NCBI GenBank assembly: GCA_002049455.2
Contig: KV918883.1
Coordinates: 180,720 to 205,727 of the forward strand
Direction of reading: 5' to 3'
Source: Porphyra umbilicalis
Lineage: Eukaryota; Rhodophyta; Bangiophyceae; Bangiales; Bangiaceae
Length of the DNA: 25,008 bases
Position 1 is the first letter of the stretch. Each line of letters begins with the position of its first letter. A model generated the notes under the pieces. That model made no database searches, was not told the DNA's origin, and saw only the letters and a program-made list of their open reading frames with translations. Of this stretch, positions 19,946 to 25,008 are shown piece after piece. Position numbers and translations under genes: made by a program.

Positions 19946-20771
19946 CAGGGGTTGTCAGGATATGCATTTTGAGGCGAAATAGGATACGGATACACGCCGA
20001 TGTGGTATATCTAATTACGGATAAATCGCTTAACTAAGATCCGGATGCGGATATCTGCCTCCGAAACCGGATTATTACGTAGATTATATTCCCTGGCCTT
20101 TAGGACAGGGTGCTCTCAAAGTGTAGTGATGCACACATAGACTTATATCACAAGACTTGCTCTCCGTTTCAGAGGTGGCAGTCTGCAATCATGTCCTCAG
20201 GGATCTGAGGGCGTGTCAGCGTTGGAATGGTCGCGATGACGCTAAAAGCGAATGGAGTTACGTGTCTGAGAAGGACTGTCCTGCCACAGGGTCACTCTAC
20301 CGCCCCGAGTTGCGTGCGGTGACGCGCTCAGCGACTTCCGGGTTCGAAGCGCTCACGATAACCGCGGGTGATCGTGCCTGCGCGCCGGCTTCTGTTGCGG
20401 CGGCGCGTCGGCGGTTGCTGACGCCATCTAGCGGCGCGGTTAGAGGCGCCCCGTCGCGCGGCGGTCGATTCTACCCGCCCACCTGTGCGCTGTGTCGGCC
20501 GCCCCGCCCGCCGCGCGCAGATGCGCTGCGGCGGGGTGACGGTCCTGCCCGTGGCGTTGCGCGACGCCGGGGGCCGCCCCTCTGCGGTGGCGGTGGCGGC
20601 ACCCCTTTCCCCGGCCCACGCCCCCCCGCCACGCAACGTGGCTGTACGTGCCCCGGGCGTGCTCGCGGCCATGAAGCCAGCCGGCGTGCCCGGTGTCGAC
20701 GCGTCGTCGAGCGCGCCACCGCCCTGAAGGCAGGGTGTTGCACGCACGTGCCTGGAATCCGTATCTGAGTA

Positions 20772-20805
20772 CGATTATCGTATCCGATTATCGTATCCGA
20801 TTATC
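20772..20805. repeat. 13-bp tandem repeat inside the hAT-like element
   Basis: CGATTATCGTATC occurs at 20772-20784 and 20785-20797, followed by a partial copy CGATTATC. It lies at the left edge of the GGGGGACCG cluster. Confidence 0.85.
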
Positions 20806-20811
20806 CCTGGG

Positions 20812-21385
20812 GGGGGACCGCCGGGGGACCGGCGCTCTGTAAGCGGTCCCCCAGGGACGATAATTTGGAATAAGCCGATTTATTCTTGGGGGATGACCGC
20901 AGGGGGACCGCTCGGCATGCGGGGGGACCGCGCACGTCCGCGGCGTAGCCACCACATCTACACGGTGCACTCGAGAGGTTTAAGAACCAAAGCCGGAGCC
21001 GACGTGCAGCGCTCCCAGGTGAATTTCCAGATTTAGAGATTGACCTTTTAACCTCTGCCATCTGCGGGCCGCCGTGCAGTGTTTCCCGGGGCATTCCCTA
21101 GAGGCAGCCACGCTCCGCTCTGCGCGAAAAACGCAGTGTCATCTCGGCACCGTCGGGGCCCGGCTCCGGCCCTACGCGCCTCCTCTGCGGGCCCCGACGG
21201 TGCCTCGCTGACACAGCGTTTTTCGCCGCAGTGCTCGCTACAATTTATAGAAAAATATGATACGTGCATTCCGGGACATGGGATTGGTTGGATAGCGATG
21301 AGAATCGACCAATGAAATTGTGGCGCTCTGCTGTCAGAAACCAAATCAAGTCGTTTTCAACTCCACGGTCCCCCGGCGGTCCCCC
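20812..21385. repeat. Inverted pair of GGGGGACCG clusters inside the hAT-like element
   Basis: A 20-bp sequence, GGGGGACCG-CC-GGGGGACCG (20812-20831), is repeated exactly in inverse orientation at 21366-21385. Further single copies of the 9-mer lie at 20844-20852 (reverse), 20902-20910 and 20922-20930. The left cluster can also fold on itself (TTATC...GCGGTCCCCC...GATAA, about 20801-20863). The arrangement resembles subterminal binding-site clusters of a second, nested element of about 0.57 kb, but no target duplication is visible. Confidence 0.7.
21124..21226. repeat. Long imperfect hairpin
   Basis: Arms 21124-21161 and 21189-21226 pair with few mismatches around a 27-base loop. The left arm reads GCGAAAAACGC...GGCACCGTCGGGGCCC and the right arm is its near-complement. 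It lies between the two GGGGGACCG clusters. It could be a separate small foldback insertion or a structured transcript. Confidence 0.75.
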
Positions 21386-21951
21386 TACCTCGAATGAGGG
21401 TAGATTGTATTCCTATAAGTCCGTCAGGCCGCACAATTAGGGCCAGAGAAAGACGCCATTCAGACACTTGTTGAGTACTAAATGGACGCTAAGTACGACG
21501 TGATATTCACATTTGATGTTTGCGCCCCATCGAGCGCGGTCCAGGCAGTTCCCCGCCGTTTTTGTAAACGGTCGTCAGATATACCGTTCTAAAACTCGTG
21601 TCACACTTTGCTGATATCGCAAGCGTTCCGAGTCGCGTGCTTGTACGGTTTCTTCCGGATCGGGCGGGATTGCCGCTTGTCGCTGCAACATGCTTGCACT
21701 GAATCTCCCGATGGTCGGATTGGGAAAAGAGAGGTGGACTGCGTTGTACCGGAATTCTGTCTGCCCGAGAAGTTAAATATTCTTGTATATCCCGGTATCC
21801 TGCCTCTCATATCTGGAATACGGATCTGATATAATCTTGCAATTTTTGTCGGACAGGATAGATATATCCTCTCCTCTCTTTCTCATATGCATTTAGAAGA
21901 TGCGTCCCCGGCGCGTATCCGAAGTGGATACGGATATAATGCATGGATATA

Positions 21952-21970
21952 TTCCTCAGGGATATATCCA
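21952..21970. repeat. Palindrome GGATATAT / ATATATCC at the right end of the hAT-like element
   Basis: TGGATATAT and ATATATCCA face each other across about nine bases (21944-21970) just inside the right terminal repeat. A similar GGATAT follows the left terminal repeat, so this is probably part of the subterminal structure. Confidence 0.6.
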
Positions 21971-21982
21971 TGACAACCCCTG

Positions 21983-21990
21983 TTCACGAG
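21983..21990. repeat. Right target-site duplication TTCACGAG
   Basis: Identical to 19938-19945, directly after the right terminal repeat. The recombinase frame resumes here with CCG GAC GAG CGG. Confidence 0.9.
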
Positions 21991-22614
21991 CCGGACGAGC
22001 GGCAAACATCCATCTTCCCATGGTAAAAGCAAGTCGAAGAGGTGTTGGGCGAGCGCGTGGCGGCGAATCACAGAGCCCAACAAGACGCGCTGCGGGACTT
22101 AGATACGATCGTGAGCTGGTTTCGGTGCGTGTATCTTCAAACGCACGCAGCGCGCTTGGCGACTGCCAGCGTTTCCCCTCACGCGCATATCCCACGCCAT
22201 CCCCTGCTTTACAATCCGGCGTTTCAAACCGGCCGCACGTTGATGGCGCGCACCCTCAAGGCTGCTGGCGAGATCGCGGCGGCCATGGTGGCGGAGGTCG
22301 TCGCCCGTATGGCCGAGATTGTCCTCCTTGCCGTAAAGGCGGTTGCTACGGCGAGCGCAGCCGAGACATCGGGCGTGGAGCGGCGCCTATCGCAGCAGAT
22401 GGACGCTGACGCGGCGGAGGTCAAGGAACGCGTGGAGAGCAGGGCCAAGCGTGTCGTGGCGAGCACCGCAAGTGCCTCGACGCCGGTAAACGGCCACATA
22501 GACAATAACTTCAACGCCTGGAGGCAGAGCTTAGTCGGGCTGCGCGAGTTGCTGCCGAGGTTCATCATGGGTCGACGTGGTGGAGACCTCACCGCGCCGG
22601 CACTGAGAGTGTGA

Positions 22615-24059
22615 GGAGCTTTGTCGTGCGCCTGCCCCCCCGGCCTGGATCTACTGCTGCTTGCAAGTCGCTGCGTGCGAGTGAGAGTGCCATTCTCCCT
22701 GCACCTCCACCCTCTTTGTGCGTGTCGCAGCGCTTTGCTGGAGGACTGGAGCCGCGTGTGCTCAGTCCAACCAGCCGGGCGACTGGAGGGCGTGCCAATC
22801 CATGCGTCGGCGGACAGTACGTCTCCCTGCTGCCTATTGCGCGGCAGCTCCACTGGAGGATAGTTCAGGTAGAGAACGCCGTCTGTCTGGACGGGCATCT
22901 TAGTGTCCGAGAGGTAGAGGAGCTGTCCGGAAACAGGTGGAGGCTCAGGCAGGAAGATAAGGCAAATAAGCGGCTTGCAAGCACACCGAACGCAACTCGT
23001 TGTACCGCGCATTCGACACGAGTACGGGCGCGTGGGGCACAGTCACGGCGTCAATTGCAAGGTGGCGTAGTTTAAGCGTCGATGAACAACGCCAAGCCAG
23101 CACTCAAAGAAGGAATGCGGTGGACTCTCAGGAAATCAGAGTGGGCAGCTTGCTGTGGAAAGGGGTCGCCGGAAGGAGAAGAAGCCACCACCTCGGCGAA
23201 GAGGATCGGCTTGCGGCGGTCTGGATATGAGGCGCCCGCTGCATAAGAGCAGAGCGGCCGAGGCGGCCACCGCCTCTCTACTGCGTAGCTGGTGTGGTCC
23301 TCCGAACTCACCTCGCCGCGTCGCCCACCTGCCGCGCGCGACCTTTGACCTGGCGTCCCCACCCACCCCTTCTGCCGCGCGGACAGACGCGGTGGTCGTC
23401 GTGTACAGGCGGGTAGTTCTGACGGCCCAAAGGCCTCGTTCGCCATCCGTGTGCCCGATGCCCACCTGGAAGGCCAGCGGTCAACCCCCACTCAGGGTGT
23501 GATGAGAGCAAGCAAAGTGGGCAAAGTGGTCGGGCGAGGCCTGAGTGCCGCTTCCGACGGTGCGCACCGACAGTGTGTCGGGAAAGACATTGTGTAGCGC
23601 TCACCCGTTGCTGACACGAGCCGTACAGCGGGTGGAGCACACTTCTGAGCGCAGCGAGCGTGCTGTTCAAATCTAGTGCGGGGCCCTCCACTGCACATCA
23701 TCCAGGACACGGCAGACTCCACTGCCATGCCCCTCCCCTTCTCAGACCTGCCCTGCTGCACGGCAACGCGGTCTTCGGCGGTCCGTGGGACGCCGCTGTT
23801 GGCGGCACGACTCATCCTGTCCCCCCCCCGCACTTACCGCCTACGTCAACAGGCTTCGTCAAAGCGATAATACCGTCTCGGCCGCGTATGCCACGTCATC
23901 ACCGCGGCGGTGGCAATCACCTATGGCGCCACCGCCGCAGGCAGCGCGGAGAGGCTGCGGCGATGGCGTTTTCTGGTTCCCTGGGCTCTGGCTGCACCTT
24001 CTTGCTGCCCCACCGCCCAATGTCCGAATATGACCATGCGCGGTATGTTTCCAAGTCCG
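22615..24059. other. Long stretch without a recognisable gene
   Basis: Open frames of 60-140 codons occur on both strands without known motifs. A minus-strand frame near 22840-22960 reads SGQLLYLSDTKMPVQTDG and might be a fragment of something. The part closest to 24060 may be the diverged continuation of the KDZ-type remnant. I cannot support a gene. Confidence 0.4.
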
Positions 24060-24480
24060 GCCCTGCGGCCGGGGCAAAAACACTTTTGAGACTGTGTTGC
24101 ATCTCAACCTTGCTCCCCGAGATGCTGCCCACCAACAGGAACCCAATGACGCGGATCTGAGCTGCGACTTGAGTGTAGCATCGACGTCATGACTCCGGTG
24201 CGCGCACCCGCCTCCGCGTACGAGTTGTCTCGCTCAACCATGCTCGGCAGTGCACGGATTGAAGGCACCCAGATCCTTTCAGACTCTGATCGCACGCTCC
24301 TCCGGCTGATCACAAACATACAAGAGCGCCCGGGAAGAAGCATCTGTCACCCTCCTCATATCCCCGACGCAATTGTGGTGCTCAAAAACATCAATACAAA
24401 GCACCCTGTCGGCCATCTTGCCCGGGACCCCACCACCCACGCGACCCTTATTTTCCCCATTACTGTCCCCACCACACGCA
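24060..24480 (-). pseudogene. Decayed KDZ/Plavaka-type transposase fragment
   Basis: On the minus strand, RALLYVCDQPEERA (24332-24291) is identical over 14 residues to the intact transposase at 6.5-10.2 kb, including its second catalytic Asp. It is followed by AIRV-stop-KDLG where the intact copy has AVMCLKGTG, by another stop, then DVDATLKSQLRSASLG matching DVQETVRAQLKNATMG, and after a frameshift KVEMQHSLKSV matching EVELEHSLNSV. Spacing along the DNA (about 240 bp) fits the intact gene. Upstream, MVRVVG and RVLCIDVF may match MRVVNI and RILHLVF, with a deletion between. Eight of the 14 identical codons differ silently, so this is an old, separate copy and not a recent duplicate. Confidence 0.7.
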
Positions 24481-25008
24481 CCATCGTCTCCTGTGCCCCT
24501 ACCAGCCGCATATCCGCGATCACGCCGCGTGACACCCGCGCCGGACCCCCAGTCCCCAGTAGAGCTGCTGTAGTCGTCGTGCGCCCCACTCGCTGGGCGC
24601 CGTACAATCCTCTTCAATCAAGCATTTGTATGTTAGTAGCCTCCCATAAGTAGTCCCCCACAACTTCATGGTGGGCGACATGATTTTCGGTCGTTCCCTC
24701 AGATCGCATGTCTCCTGTCAAAGCGCACGTCAAGCCGACACTCTCTGCGCGCTCTGTGTGCCAGCTGTGGAGACACCGGCGAGGCCCGCGCGATAAAAAA
24801 ATACTCCCTTTCTTCGGTGCGTCAGAGAACACGTCAGGTCACAAGTCCAAGTGTATCGCATCGAGGCCAGTACGGGCCATCATTTTTGTGCTAGACAGCA
24901 GCGATTAGCCCAGCGAGGGGGGCCTCGCAAGCGCGTGAGGGGCTCGCAAGCGCTTGGCTCATGACTAACTTGGCCCGCGGCTTGGCCCGCGCACGATCAG
25001 CCGGGCAG
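24481..25008. repeat. Window end: no gene, short direct repeats
   Basis: CTCGCAAGCGC occurs at 24924-24934 and 24943-24953. CTTGGCCCGCGG at 24969-24980 is followed directly by CTTGGCCCGCGC. The remaining sequence shows no motif. The window may end inside another repeat array. Confidence 0.6.

Larger units (their letters stand above)
19946..21982. mobile_element. 2,037-bp non-autonomous hAT-like element
   Basis: The left end CAGGGGTTGTCA (19946-19957) is the exact reverse complement of 21971-21982. After a one-base indel both ends continue GGATAT. Further in, CGGATAC-type sites recur near both ends (about 19984 and 21920), as subterminal transposase sites do. TTCACGAG flanks both ends, a perfect 8-bp duplication. 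Ends starting CAGGGGT with 8-bp duplications are typical of hAT elements; P and Zisupton-type elements also make 8-bp duplications. The element is AT-rich near the ends and GC-rich inside, and encodes no recognisable transposase. It interrupts a recombinase pseudogene whose frame continues across the duplication, an independent proof of insertion. Confidence 0.88.
18120..22614 (+). pseudogene. Crypton-like tyrosine recombinase, broken and split by a hAT-like element
   Basis: An N-terminal core-binding part (METYAGYIQQD, 18192 on) has in-frame stops TAA 18231 and TAG 18300. After degenerate sequence, RRKRDRTLMQNAAG and TDEQRRAVSISLLMLAK appear (about 19050-19190); then comes a frameshift. Next are box I RGATTRELTWSNL (Arg codon 19275), preceded by TAG 19257, the H-x-x-R motif in AKTHLGRRAAA (19740-19754), TGA 19821, and the likely nucleophile Tyr (19848) in KYEAAIPNP. 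Past another frameshift the post-catalytic segment LQVANYPRLSVHEPDER is cut by the element at 19946-21982 and resumes in frame with IFPW. A TAA (22024) follows, then an open helical C-terminal region (EEVLGERVAANHRAQQDALR) to the stop at 22612-22614. Cryptons insert by recombination and lack terminal repeats. This copy is inactive. A domesticated relative rather than a transposon is possible. Confidence 0.6.

Noticed and set aside
20157..20768. Open frame of 203 codons inside the hAT-like element
   Set aside because: No transposase motif; very GC-rich Arg/Pro composition with equally long frames on the other strand.

Overview
The window looks like nuclear DNA of a GC-rich eukaryote. Three genes need spliceosomal introns to be read, repeats are dense, coding density is low, and every recognisable protein belongs to a eukaryotic DNA-transposon family. 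A bangiophyte red alga or a similar GC-rich alga would fit, but nothing here fixes the taxon. No rRNA, tRNA, CRISPR or plasmid/phage feature was seen. All gene models come from reading frames, splice signals and remembered family motifs; no database search was possible. Layout: 1-2.1 kb holds palindromes, a foldback hairpin and G-runs, without a convincing gene. At 2.3-5.7 kb (minus strand) lies a three-exon gene for an unrecognised 973-residue protein with a Pro/Ala-rich head, a folded-looking centre and a Gly-rich tail made of four identical 60-bp repeats. About 0.87 kb away and divergent from it, at 6.5-10.2 kb (plus), is a three-exon, apparently intact DDE transposase of the KDZ/Plavaka (CACTA-like) type: C2H2 finger, candidate D-D-E residues, zinc motif and basic C-terminal part. 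At 11.3-12.6 kb (plus) a two-exon gene encodes a CCHC zinc-knuckle protein. These three may be cargo of one large element, but I could not find its ends. From 13 kb on the window is a transposon graveyard: a duplicated module with a TATA-like box (13.2-13.7 kb); an IS630/Tc1-type transposase pseudogene (14.0-14.6 kb, minus); a 397-bp Tc1/mariner-type MITE with TIRs and TA target duplication (15.2-15.6 kb); a broken transposase of a family I know from invertebrates (15.9-17.4 kb, minus); and a Crypton-like tyrosine-recombinase pseudogene (about 18.1-22.6 kb, plus). The last is split by a 2,037-bp hAT-like element with 12-bp terminal repeats and a perfect 8-bp target duplication; the recombinase frame resumes exactly after the second duplication. 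Near 24.06-24.48 kb (minus) is a decayed relative of the intact KDZ transposase. The strongest observations are the nested hAT-in-Crypton insertion, the intact KDZ-like transposase with its divergent partner gene, and the GTACGT donor shared by four of the five modelled introns.
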